Shown: positions 17,002 through 24,810, counted from the first letter of the stretch. The stretch: DNA of 41,782 bases from Candidatus Blautia faecavium (GCA_019118425.1 DWYZ01000074.1:1-41782), one strand, 5' to 3'. Numbers and translations are program-made. The notes: generated from the sequence alone by a model not told the origin.

Positions 17002-18117
17002 CTATTGGGCAAGCTTTTGTACTGCCTGGATATTGCGCAGCAAACGCAGTTCTTCTTCCGGGGTGAGGCTAAGCCTTCCTGCCTGATACAACTTATATTT
17101 AAATAAAGCGTTGGCCAAAAACTGTACCTTCATCATGCGGCAGTGGTCTTCATTAATGTGATAAACATTTCCCGACGCGCCGAAATTAATTCCATAGCAG
17201 GTAGGACAGACCCCTACAGCCGGACAGTTTCTGCATTTTTCATCCAGCATATCTTTTGTCAAAGGGCAAGTAAAATCCAAGCTTTTTGCCTTCTCCGCTT
17301 TTTCCTTTCCCAGGCAAAGAGGGGCAAAGGCATGACAGGGATATACCTGTCCGTCCACATCGTAAGATTTCATCAATGGGCCAACCCCACAGAACCTTTT
17401 CAGGTGTTCCCCCTCCGGAGCCATATCCATAATGGCGAGATTTAAGACGGTTGCCGGCTTATACTGGGGATGAGCCATATAATAATCTATGAGGCGCAGA
17501 AGCTGCTCAGAGAGAATTTCCGGATCATTCTCCTCCCAGGGAATCCCATAACCTAAATTTGCAGAAACCTCAAATCCCTGTTCATGGAGTTCGATGACCC
17601 CTTCTGCAAGTCCTGGCAGGGTTTCTCTGGTCACAGTCATCTTGGCGAAGGGATATTCCTTTCTGAAAAAGTCCAGGTCAATCTTATCGTAGGAATCACA
17701 GCGGTTTTTGTTATGCATCTCCCGTTTTCCATCCAGACTTACATATACTTCCATACTGGAGGCATTGTCTCTTAACCACTGCTGCACTTCCCCATGGACT
17801 AAAGTGCCGTTGGTAGTAGTAAAGCCGAACCATCCTTTCGGCCACTGGCGGCTTTTCAGAAAACTGTGGATCTTTTTAATTTCTTCAAACTGCAGATACG
17901 GTTCCCCGCCAAAATAATAAATACAAACAAAGTCTGACCCGTCCTCCATGGTCATTTCCTTTTCTACAATGTTAAGCGCCGTCTCAAGAGCCATGGTATT
18001 TGGCGCCTTATTGCGCTCATAGCAATAAGTACAGGCAAGATTGCAGCTATCCGTCAAAGTGAGAATCACGATCTTGGTTCCCGGCTTATTCATAAATTTA
18101 TCTAGGTTCTTTCTCAT
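17002..18117 (-). CDS. Radical SAM/SPASM peptide-maturase-like enzyme
   Basis: The protein has 371 residues. The radical SAM CxxxCxxC motif is Cys25-Cys29-Cys32 (CNLACTYCYE), followed by the FGGEP-type element YFGGEPYL. The C-terminal third is a SPASM-type Cys-rich domain: CGVG, YPCHAF, then CRNC...CPTCYG and a final Cys, suited to two auxiliary 4Fe-4S clusters. SPASM enzymes of this size typically modify ribosomal peptides or form a protein radical (sulfatase maturase). A 55-residue peptide gene with a Cys-containing tail lies upstream in the same direction and no sulfatase is present, so peptide maturation is the better hypothesis. Start ATG 18117 follows AAGGGAAAGAG. Confidence 0.88.
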   Translation of the reverse strand: MRKNLDKFMNKPGTKIVILTLTDSCNLACTYCYERNKAPNTMALETALNIVEKEMTMEDGSDFVCIYYFGGEPYLQFEEIKKIHSFLKSRQWPKGWFGFTTTNGTLVHGEVQQWLRDNASSMEVYVSLDGKREMHNKNRCDSYDKIDLDFFRKEYPFAKMTVTRETLPGLAEGVIELHEQGFEVSANLGYGIPWEENDPEILSEQLLRLIDYYMAHPQYKPATVLNLAIMDMAPEGEHLKRFCGVGPLMKSYDVDGQVYPCHAFAPLCLGKEKAEKAKSLDFTCPLTKDMLDEKCRNCPAVGVCPTCYGINFGASGNVYHINEDHCRMMKVQFLANALFKYKLYQAGRLSLTPEEELRLLRNIQAVQKLAQ

Positions 18118-18189
18118 AAGTCTCTTTCCCTTCTTCTGCTTTTTCTTTCATCGGCAGACCTCGTACGCAGGCATATCTATATGCAAACC

Positions 18190-18257
18190 AGTGTGCTGGC
18201 ATGTTCATATTCACACTAACAGTGCTGTTAGTTTGGATATAGACATGTCAGTGCACT
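18190..18257 (+). other. Long imperfect hairpin element in the peptide-to-maturase intergenic region
   Basis: The 278 bases between the peptide gene and the radical SAM gene hold a 33-step stem around the perfect core ACTAACAG-TG-CTGTTAGT (18215-18232). Outer arms AGTGTGCTGGCATGT (18190-18204) and ACATGTCAGTGCACT (18243-18257) pair fully if G-U is allowed. Five G-U pairs overall exist only in the plus-strand RNA; on the minus strand they are A-C mismatches. A GCATA/TATGC mini-hairpin (18171-18184) and a direct repeat of AGTGTryTGGCA (18190, 18258) flank it. It encodes no protein that I can see. It could be an antisense RNA, a mobile miniature repeat or a processing site. Confidence 0.6.
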
Positions 18258-18344
18258 AGTGTATTGGCACAGTGAAAAATCAGGCAAATGGTATAGCTGG
18301 TTAGGATAATCTTTGTGTCAAAAGCGTCTTCCTGCCATATATGT

Positions 18345-18372
18345 AAAAACCGGGCAGGGAATCCCCTGCCCG
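18345..18372 (-). terminator. Terminator/attenuator directly after the peptide gene
   Basis: On the minus strand, arms CGGGCAGGG (18372-18364) and CCCTGCCCG (18359-18351) form a perfect 9-bp stem with a 4-base loop, followed by GTTTTTAC. It begins about 23 bases after the stop of the 55-residue peptide gene and precedes the radical SAM gene. Partial termination here would give many peptide transcripts per maturase transcript, as is usual in peptide-maturase operons. Confidence 0.8.
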
Positions 18373-18395
18373 ATCAGTTCTTCCCAGTCATCTTA

Positions 18396-18563
18396 TTACG
18401 CCCATGCCTGGCAATAACCGGTAGCACATCCGGCAAAATTCATTTCACCAGAATGATCTTTTGCGGCGTGTACGCCCTGTGCTTCCAATTCTCTTGTCTT
18501 CTCATTCAATTTCTTCATTTCTTCTGTTGAAAGAGTAAGTCCCTCGATCATTTTTCTGCTCAT
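18396..18563 (-). CDS. 55-residue candidate precursor peptide for the radical SAM enzyme
   Basis: ATG 18563 has a near-perfect GGAGGTGA five bases upstream; a longer frame to 18650 overlaps the previous gene and has no such site. The peptide begins MSRKMIEGLTLS, has a charged helical leader-like region (TEEMKKLNEKTRELEAQ, 13-29) and ends in a Gly/Ala/Cys/aromatic tail (NFAGCATGYCQAWA, 42-55). A helical charged leader with a small-residue Cys tail, placed before a SPASM radical SAM gene and followed by its own terminator, is the usual look of a RiPP precursor. No known class is recognised; with two Cys in GCATGYC, a thioether product is conceivable. No export or protease gene is adjacent, so it may act inside the cell. 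Confidence 0.75.
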   Translation of the reverse strand: MSRKMIEGLTLSTEEMKKLNEKTRELEAQGVHAAKDHSGEMNFAGCATGYCQAWA

Positions 18564-18586
18564 ATGCTCACCTCCCTTCCCGTGCA

Positions 18587-19552
18587 TCAGTGCCATAATG
18601 CCTTGCATCTTGCCTTCGCTTTTTCGTAAGTATAAGTATTTTCCGGCCATTGATAACCCGGTGCGGGCGCTTCCAGCCTGGGAAGCATATCCCAGACACG
18701 GTTCAGGCCGTAATTTTTTTCATACTCGCCGATATTAAAATGGAAGTAGCTGCGTGACGAATGATACTGTTCATTGGGGCGTTCCTTCCACCACCGGGCG
18801 GCGTTTTCATCTCCTGCCAGGATTGCCTTGCGGATCCACCTAAGGGCGCAGGCTCCTCCCGGTCCCATAGCGCAGAAGGGATCGCAGTCTGGTGAGGATG
18901 GAAAAAACCGGCTCTGTACCCGATGGTCATAATCGTACTTGTACGCGATGTCATAATAAATCACAACCGCATTATACATAGCCTCCGTCAGGCCGTAGCC
19001 TGCCGCCTTTGCAAAAAGTTCAAATACCCCTTTATCCTCGATTCCCGCGTATACCATTTTACAAGCCTGGTTATAAGGATCTATCGCTATATCTCTTACA
19101 ATTTTCCTCTGGGTATCGATTACTTTAAGCATGGTTTCTGCCTCTTCGCTTCCGCAGCGGGCAGCCAGACTCGCGTAATCCTCCGCCACCTCGTATCCCT
19201 GTGTATTAAACCAAAGGTGAAATTGTTCCAGAGAGTCGTTCATCACCTTCTTTTTTAAAGGGCCAAGCTCCTCTTTCGCCTTCTCATGTCCCAGGTTAGC
19301 CGCTCTTTCTTTAAATTCCAGCAGATATCTGTAATTCGTACAGCCTGCAAATTTACCGTCCTCTATCATTTTTGCGGCACAATATGCGGCTTCCGCTGCT
19401 ACCGTCCTGGACTCTTCTTCCCTAAAGCTTAATTTCCAATAATCTCTCAAGGTCGTATCCCGATATCCATAGTCTTCTGCATCACATTGCTTTATTTTCT
19501 GAAGCTCCTTTTCCATTTTCTTTTCTTTGTTGCCAAATCCAAAGAGTCCCAT
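18587..19552 (-). CDS. Sel1/TPR-like helical repeat protein of unknown function
   Basis: The 321-residue protein is rich in helix-loop-helix units with Ala/Gly at Sel1-like positions (for example AAYCAAKMIEDGKF, ASLAARCGSEEAETML, LFAKAAGYGLTEAMYNA, ALRWIRKAILAGDENAARWW). No enzyme motif is visible. A CDPFCAMGPGGAC stretch carries three Cys that might bind metal. The N-terminus MGLFGFGNKEKK resembles that of the small charged protein at 15674. Start ATG 19552 has GGAGGGAAGG upstream, and a possible promoter lies just before it. It sits 23 bases ahead of the peptide gene, so it could be a peptide-binding or scaffold partner. That is inference. Confidence 0.75.
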   Translation of the reverse strand: MGLFGFGNKEKKMEKELQKIKQCDAEDYGYRDTTLRDYWKLSFREEESRTVAAEAAYCAAKMIEDGKFAGCTNYRYLLEFKERAANLGHEKAKEELGPLKKKVMNDSLEQFHLWFNTQGYEVAEDYASLAARCGSEEAETMLKVIDTQRKIVRDIAIDPYNQACKMVYAGIEDKGVFELFAKAAGYGLTEAMYNAVVIYYDIAYKYDYDHRVQSRFFPSSPDCDPFCAMGPGGACALRWIRKAILAGDENAARWWKERPNEQYHSSRSYFHFNIGEYEKNYGLNRVWDMLPRLEAPAPGYQWPENTYTYEKAKARCKALWH

Positions 19553-19587
19553 AACTACCTTCCCTCCCTTACAAAAACTTTCGCTTT

Positions 19588-19616
19588 ATCTTATTTTCGT
19601 TTTTTTATTCCGTCAA
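19588..19616 (-). promoter_or_regulatory. Candidate internal promoter before the Sel1-like/peptide/maturase genes
   Basis: In the 75-base AT-rich gap, minus-strand TTGACG (19616-19611) and TAAGAT (19593-19588) are separated by exactly 17 bases. The -10 box matches TATAAT at four of six positions. It would allow the downstream genes to be expressed apart from the regulator and the STAND NTPase. Confidence 0.45.
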
Positions 19617-19627
19617 TAAGGTAAACT

Positions 19628-21469
19628 TTAACAATAACCGCTCTCCCGGCTTTTCTTTCGGATCTCAGTAAGTAATTGTTCTGCTTCCTCAGTCTCACCG
19701 TCCCAGGGCATCCTGCCATATCCTTCTGTCACCATCTTTTTCAGCCTGCGGCAGGCCTCCTCCGCCTCCAGGAAACGTCCCAGTTCCATTAATATTTTAG
19801 CTTTTTCCAGGAAACAACAATTATACAGACGTTTCCATCTGATATCCCATGGAGAAATTTCTGTTTTTCTGTTCCTGTCCCGGTAACGCTTCACACACCG
19901 GACGGATTCCTCAGCGTAAGCCAGCCCCTTCTTATATTCCTTTTTCTGGCGGCAGCACCGGGAAATCTTATAATAAGCAACCCCCCGGACAAAATAATAT
20001 CGCCTGTCATAAGGTTTGCACTGTTCTATGATTTGGAATCCTCTTAGATACCAGTTCTCTGCCTCCCTTTCATTTAAGGAGCTGTAGTAAATGGCAGCCA
20101 TACGCAAACAGACTTCCGCTGTCATCTGGTGATCTTCTCCGTAGTTTGCTTCCACAGCCTTTACTACTTTTTTCCAATATTCCTTTGCCTCTTCATGGTA
20201 TCCCTGAATCCACAAAAACGTCACTACAGTATCCAGCTTCCTTGCCATCCATGCTACAGGCTGAGGAAAAGCCTTTAAAAAAGCCAGCGCGCAAAGCTCC
20301 AACTGGCGGTTTTCCGTTTTTCCTTTCTTCCACATTTCCCACGCCAGCTGTGTAAACCCCTCTACTAAATCATGGCAATTCGACATTGTAGGGATAAAAG
20401 CCTTTCGCGCAGCTTCCGCAATCACAGGGTGCAAAGTCAAGCGCCCATATCCTTCCTTCGTTCTATCCTCCTTACATACCAGAAGACAATCTGTCAGTTC
20501 CTGCAGAGCTCTTGGAGAAACCTTAGACATTCTTCTGTAAATTTCTTCAGCGATTCCCTGCGCCGGCATGATCGAAAGCTCGCGCAGCGCCTGTTTCTCA
20601 TCCTTTTTCAAAGGATATCTCGCGAAAACGTCTTCAGCTATATCCTGGGGAAATTCCCCCTCCGGCTGCAGCTCTCCCTGTATAAAAAGCTTCATCAAAA
20701 GCGTATGGCCTTTCATACGGCTGCAAAAGTCAAAGAAAGCCTTTTTCTGTCCGGTGGGAGACTTTCCTTTCTGATAGGCTTTTCGGAAAGCACTCCACTC
20801 CCCCTCTGTTTCCAACTCTTTTACATAAATTCCCCGGTAATCTCCCCATATTTGAGGGTCCATTCTGGTTGTAAATAAAAAATCACAGGGAACATCCAGC
20901 AGCATTTCCAGCTTCGGATCTCCCTTCATGCTGCAGTCATCTATCACAAGCAAGAGCCTGTTCCTTTCCGCTTCCCGGCACAGGAGTTTTATTTTCTCCT
21001 TAAAGTAGCGGTTTTTATTTTCATATTTTTTCCTGGAAAAACGCAGATTGCTGAAAGAAAGCTGGCTGTCATCGCAGATTAGCTCCTGAAGACTGGTATG
21101 ATATGACAAAAACAGCACCTTGTCGTAGTCAGACTGATGGCGGCGGATATATTCCCGTGCAAGGGCTGTTTTCCCAATCCCTGCAATCCCATACAGGATT
21201 ACAGGGCCTTCTTTTCCCGCGAACTGCTCCTCCATGCTCTTTAGATATTCCTGTCTTCCCACAAAACATTCTTTTTCTGAAGCATAGTCTCCCATCAGTT
21301 TATATTCGTTTTTTTCCTTATATTCCTCCTGTGTCCTGCGCAGTTTTTCTCTGGCCTTGTCTCTTTCCTTATCATCGGCAAATCCAGGAGGCGTGTCTTT
21401 ATATTTTTCCCGAAGCCAAAAAAGATGCTCCAGCCATTCGATGTAATCCTTCTCTATTCCCTCAGACAT
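19628..21469 (-). CDS. STAND-type NTPase (NB-ARC-like) with TPR-like C-terminal region
   Basis: The protein has 613 residues. After a ~65-residue helical N-terminus come FVGRQEYL (69-76), Walker A GIAGIGKT (94-101), Walker B LLLVIDDCS (172-180), the sensor segment LFTTRM and a winged-helix-like stretch ending in LTLHPVIAEAARKA. This is the order of AP-ATPase/STAND switches. Residues ~400-613 are helical repeats of TPR type with Tyr/Ala-rich pairs, the expected ligand-sensing part. STAND proteins oligomerise on sensing a trigger and are common in conflict systems. The short N-terminus carries no recognisable effector, so the output may go through the cluster's other proteins. ATG 21469 has AAAGGAG five bases upstream. 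Confidence 0.85.
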   Translation of the reverse strand: MSEGIEKDYIEWLEHLFWLREKYKDTPPGFADDKERDKAREKLRRTQEEYKEKNEYKLMGDYASEKECFVGRQEYLKSMEEQFAGKEGPVILYGIAGIGKTALAREYIRRHQSDYDKVLFLSYHTSLQELICDDSQLSFSNLRFSRKKYENKNRYFKEKIKLLCREAERNRLLLVIDDCSMKGDPKLEMLLDVPCDFLFTTRMDPQIWGDYRGIYVKELETEGEWSAFRKAYQKGKSPTGQKKAFFDFCSRMKGHTLLMKLFIQGELQPEGEFPQDIAEDVFARYPLKKDEKQALRELSIMPAQGIAEEIYRRMSKVSPRALQELTDCLLVCKEDRTKEGYGRLTLHPVIAEAARKAFIPTMSNCHDLVEGFTQLAWEMWKKGKTENRQLELCALAFLKAFPQPVAWMARKLDTVVTFLWIQGYHEEAKEYWKKVVKAVEANYGEDHQMTAEVCLRMAAIYYSSLNEREAENWYLRGFQIIEQCKPYDRRYYFVRGVAYYKISRCCRQKKEYKKGLAYAEESVRCVKRYRDRNRKTEISPWDIRWKRLYNCCFLEKAKILMELGRFLEAEEACRRLKKMVTEGYGRMPWDGETEEAEQLLTEIRKKSRESGYC

Positions 21470-21547
21470 CCCTGCTCCTTTCCTGCCGCAGTGCCGCTAC
21501 AGATTCTTTCTGTATTTCCATGAAGCCATCCAGCCGTGCTTTCCTAT

Positions 21548-22483
21548 TTATCCTATGATTCCTTTTAATGCCTTAAAATAGAAAAATCTCAGGCTTTTAT
21601 TCTCCATTTTTTCCAGATACCGATCCAGAATGCTGTACGCGCGGCGGAACCATAAAATACATTCCTCTGGCTCTTCTCCTGCACAGCTGGTCTCATACAG
21701 TTTCAGGAAATCCAGAATCAGCTTGTCCAAACGGCTTCCGTCTGTCATCGTATGCGTTTCCTCCAATGGAAGATAACCAAAATATTCCAAACGTTCGCTC
21801 AGCAGTTCCCTGTTGATGAAGGGAATCCCAAACACCAGAAGGTGACGTATCATCGCCCGTCTGGGGATCTCTCCCACCAGCTTTATCTGCCTGCTGAACT
21901 CCGATTCGTAATTAATGCTTACAATGTGAGGCTCTACCCTTGTCTGCTGCATAGGCGGCAGTGTAATATAGCCCTTGGCATCTGTAAAATATAAATGTCT
22001 CAAACTGTGTTTCAGATCTGAGCCGGAACGATAGAGTTGCTGCTTAGTCAAAGGATGTACCTTATCCAGATACTCCTGCACCAGTTCATTCATACAATTT
22101 TTTCTTTCTATATATAAAGCGTTTTCCTGCCCAGCTTCAAAGACCTGATCGCTCCTGTCGTAATACCCCTGTATCAGATACCGCTGTTCCTCCTCAGAAA
22201 GACCCAGGGCCTTCCCGAAAGATAAGCACTGTTCCCTGCCGGCAGGCAAGTGTCTTCCTGTCCTCCAATAACGGATCTTCAAGGTGTCTGACGGTTTTTC
22301 CGGTTCAGAGGCATACATTTTCATGTATAGAAGTTTATCTGCTTCCGACTTTCCGATCCAGCCATTTTCCTTCCGAAATCTGTCATAGACCTGGTTCAGC
22401 CACCCGATTTCCGGACGTTCCTCTTTTCCCAGCGCAAGACATTCCTCCGCTATACTGATGATCAATCTATCCACTCTCTTCAT
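21548..22483 (-). CDS. Putative HTH-containing regulator heading the cluster
   Basis: ATG 22483 follows GGGGA, giving 311 residues; in-frame TTG/ATG codons upstream have no site. Residues ~65-115 (LKIRYWRTGRHLPAGREQCLSFGKALGLSEEEQRYLIQGYY) resemble an XRE-like helix-turn-helix in which the order R-x-P-x-R-x-x-x-x-x-F-x-x-A-L-x-L-S recurs in Clostridial repressors that sense through a helical C-terminus. The remaining 200 residues are helical with no recognised domain. It is the first gene of the minus-strand cluster and faces the TerB-N operon, so it is a good candidate to control both directions. The DNA-binding call is from pattern only. Confidence 0.6.
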   Translation of the reverse strand: MKRVDRLIISIAEECLALGKEERPEIGWLNQVYDRFRKENGWIGKSEADKLLYMKMYASEPEKPSDTLKIRYWRTGRHLPAGREQCLSFGKALGLSEEEQRYLIQGYYDRSDQVFEAGQENALYIERKNCMNELVQEYLDKVHPLTKQQLYRSGSDLKHSLRHLYFTDAKGYITLPPMQQTRVEPHIVSINYESEFSRQIKLVGEIPRRAMIRHLLVFGIPFINRELLSERLEYFGYLPLEETHTMTDGSRLDKLILDFLKLYETSCAGEEPEECILWFRRAYSILDRYLEKMENKSLRFFYFKALKGIIG

Positions 22484-22654
22484 ATTTTCCCCGATTTCTA
22501 ATCCCTCTAATTTTTTAAAATTAACATTTTTAATCAACATTGGCAATCATGTAAATTTTAACATTTGTCAAAAATATCCTTTGCCTCCAGGGTTTTAGCA
22601 CTAAAGATTTCCACTATTTATTATCCTTCTCGAATGCACAAATATTCTGTGTAC
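22484..22654. other. AT-rich divergent control region between the two operons
   Basis: No gene is visible. The minus strand contains TTGACA followed by AT-rich sequence but no good -10 box at 16-18 bases. The motif AACATT recurs three times (near 22534, 22547 and 22560 in plus-strand form), which could be binding sites for the divergent regulator. Exact operators cannot be fixed by eye. Confidence 0.35.
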
Positions 22655-22682
22655 TTGATTTCTCCCCCGGATATAGTATAAT
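22655..22682 (+). promoter_or_regulatory. Promoter of the TerB-N / BrxD-like / helicase operon
   Basis: TTGATT (22655-22660) and TATAAT (22677-22682) are separated by 16 bases, giving a start of transcription near 22690 and a leader of about 125 bases. Confidence 0.65.
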
Positions 22683-22694
22683 TTTTATACATTA

Positions 22695-22713
22695 CTGGTC
22701 ACATGCTGACCAG
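22695..22713. promoter_or_regulatory. Perfect palindrome at the transcription start: candidate operator
   Basis: CTGGTCA (22695-22701) and TGACCAG (22707-22713) are perfect inverted arms around CATGC. The position, just after the predicted start of transcription, suits a repressor site or the first hairpin of the leader. The HTH protein at 21548 is the nearest candidate ligand. Confidence 0.5.
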
Positions 22714-22719
22714 CAGCGG

Positions 22720-22757
22720 GGCAATTTGGCATTTAAAGTTCGCTTCGCTTTAGCCAA
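22720..22757. repeat. Copy A of a dispersed intergenic repeat
   Basis: GGCAATTTGGC (22720-22730) and, inverted, TTGGCTAAAGCGAAGCG (minus strand of 22741-22757) both recur at 36138-36160 in another intergenic region. Shared lengths of 11 and 17 bases are well above chance for this window. In copy A the two halves face each other and form a TTGGC...GCCAA hairpin in the leader. Confidence 0.6.
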
Positions 22758-22815
22758 TATCCCGCAAGGCAGATGCTTAACAAGACCATTCTATAACAAA
22801 AGGGGAGGTGGCACA

Positions 22816-24810
22816 TTGCAGCTTTCAGAACTGACGGCATATGCCCAGGAAAAATTTCATATCCGTGAGCAGCATAAATGGACTGATTTTCCTGGCATTT
22901 CGGTCCTGATTCATCCAAATACTGGAAAATGGGTGGCCCTTCTTATGCGCCAATGGGATTCGGATACCGGAACGGAAATACAAAGATGCGACATAAAATG
23001 CGGCAGACAAAGCTTATCTGAAATTTCCGCCCCGTATCTTTCCCTGCCCTTTCGTATGAAGGGAGCGAAATGGGTGGGAGTAAAATTTGAAGACCGTACA
23101 AACCCTGACGTTATTTTCCGTCTCTTCGACCGGGCTGTCTATTCGGAAGAAGAACGAGGCTATACCTTTGTGCTTGATAACACTCCTGTAAAGTCTTCGG
23201 TTATTTATCCTGATACCGCCCTCCCCCCTGCCTATACTAAATTTTCCGTACCGATACCGGAAGTTCCGGAAAAAATCCGTAAAATGCAAAGACTGTACCA
23301 GTATGGAAACGGCTCTTTTCATGAAAAATGCAGAAATTTTTACCTGCAGGGTAAATTTATGGAGGATTATCAGGACGATTTGCCCTGGACTGGAGAGTAC
23401 AGGCGTTATTTTCCTACTTATCATGACCTGAATATCCGGCAGCTCCGGGGCTACTTCACCTGGCGCACGAGTGTAAGAAAAGGACAGTTTTTTCCCATCT
23501 CCGCCTCCCTAGCTTATCTTTATGTATATGAACTGCTGAACGGAATCGGAGCAGACTCCCCAGAGGACAGTCTTAAAAAACTCAAGGAATTTGAAGCCGG
23601 TTTTCTTGATTCCCGGATAGGAGATCCCGGAATGGGCAGAAACCTGCGCCGCTGGATGCTGGAATATGCCGTTCTCCACGACATCCCCTCCCCGTCAGCC
23701 CGAGAATATGCCGATCCTGAGATCCTAGAAAAAGACGCTGCGCTGGCCGTCCTTAACGCGCCGGAGGAATCCGGGGATGAAGAGATATTTGAGTCCCTCT
23801 GCACCTTTGCAGGTAAAAAGCTGAAACAGTCTCAGATGATAAAAAAAGAACCGGAAAGAGGGAAGCATTTATTCGCAGAACTCTGGCGTTATGCATCAAA
23901 GACCTGTTTTCTGAATGACAGAAGGCTTTTCACCGCCTGCTTCGGGGAACTAAGGGCATACCCTTGGCGGCCCCTGGCCAATGCCGTTTACTGGGAAGAG
24001 CATATTCACCCGGATACGGATTATAATTTAGACGAATGCAGAATTTATCATTGCCGCAGCGGTGTATGGCAGGAAGAAAGATACGATAATCTGTATTTTA
24101 ATAAAAAAATATTTTCCAGCCTTCTCCACGAAGCAGAGAGAAGGTTCCGGAAATACCTGAAAACCGGCCACTATCTCCAGGAAAACCCAGAGGAAGCATG
24201 GGCGGCAGCTTATGCAAAAGCAGTCATAAAAGCTGACCAGCAGGCAAAAATCGAAGCCGCGAAGCCGAAGATTACCATAAATCTTTCCCATCTGGAACAG
24301 ATCCGGCAAGACGCTCTGGTCACAAGAGACAGTCTTTTAATCGAGGAAGAATTAGAAAAAGCCAGAGGGGACGTGCAGGAAATGAAACCGCAAAAGAATA
24401 CATCCGGAGGGGATGAACAGAAAATCCCGCCTATAGAAGCGCCCGAAAATCCGGTCATCCAGGATGAAACAGAAGACATGGCCGCTGCCTTTCCCTTTTT
24501 GGATAGGCACCATTCCCAGATCCTTTTTCGGCTTCTCCGGGGAGAATCTGCGGAAAACTATATAAAAGCCCATCATCTGATGCCTTCCGTTATCACAGAC
24601 CGGATAAACGAAGCTTTTTTTGATGAGATCGGGGATACAATTCTGGAATGTGACGGCGATACCATCACGATAATAGAAGATTACAGAGAAGATATACTGC
24701 AAATGCTTGGAGGTAAGTTTGGAAGTAAACTTCCAAATCTGCCATTATTGACGCAGCCAACGTACTCCATGAGTAACGTGCGTCAGAAAGAGGTAAAAAT
24801 TGATGAATAA
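22816..24810 (+). CDS. TerB-N/TerB-C-type protein with MmcQ/YjbR-like N-terminal segment
   Basis: I chose the TTG at 22816 because GGGGAGGTG stands five bases upstream. The in-frame start at 22726 would translate the repeat element and has no site. The result is 664 residues. The first ~60 residues (YAQEKFHIREQHKW...VLIHPNTGKWVALL) look like an MmcQ/YjbR-type fold. The middle (~180-460, YLQGKFMEDYQDD...YFTWRTSVRKG) is the TerB-N pattern. The C-terminal ~100 residues fit TerB-C (DRHHSQILFRLLRGESAENYIKAH). TerB-N/C proteins are predicted linkers of Ter systems to DNA-processing enzymes. Its end overlaps the next gene by 8 bases, forming a tight three-gene operon with an ATPase and a helicase. 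Confidence 0.82.
   Translation: MQLSELTAYAQEKFHIREQHKWTDFPGISVLIHPNTGKWVALLMRQWDSDTGTEIQRCDIKCGRQSLSEISAPYLSLPFRMKGAKWVGVKFEDRTNPDVIFRLFDRAVYSEEERGYTFVLDNTPVKSSVIYPDTALPPAYTKFSVPIPEVPEKIRKMQRLYQYGNGSFHEKCRNFYLQGKFMEDYQDDLPWTGEYRRYFPTYHDLNIRQLRGYFTWRTSVRKGQFFPISASLAYLYVYELLNGIGADSPEDSLKKLKEFEAGFLDSRIGDPGMGRNLRRWMLEYAVLHDIPSPSAREYADPEILEKDAALAVLNAPEESGDEEIFESLCTFAGKKLKQSQMIKKEPERGKHLFAELWRYASKTCFLNDRRLFTACFGELRAYPWRPLANAVYWEEHIHPDTDYNLDECRIYHCRSGVWQEERYDNLYFNKKIFSSLLHEAERRFRKYLKTGHYLQENPEEAWAAAYAKAVIKADQQAKIEAAKPKITINLSHLEQIRQDALVTRDSLLIEEELEKARGDVQEMKPQKNTSGGDEQKIPPIEAPENPVIQDETEDMAAAFPFLDRHHSQILFRLLRGESAENYIKAHHLMPSVITDRINEAFFDEIGDTILECDGDTITIIEDYREDILQMLGGKFGSKLPNLPLLTQPTYSMSNVRQKEVKIDE

Noticed and set aside
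22726-22815. Longer N-terminus of the TerB-N protein from the ATG-side start
   Set aside because: It would translate an intergenic repeat, has no ribosome binding site, and the conserved domain begins at the TTG with GGGGAGGTG.
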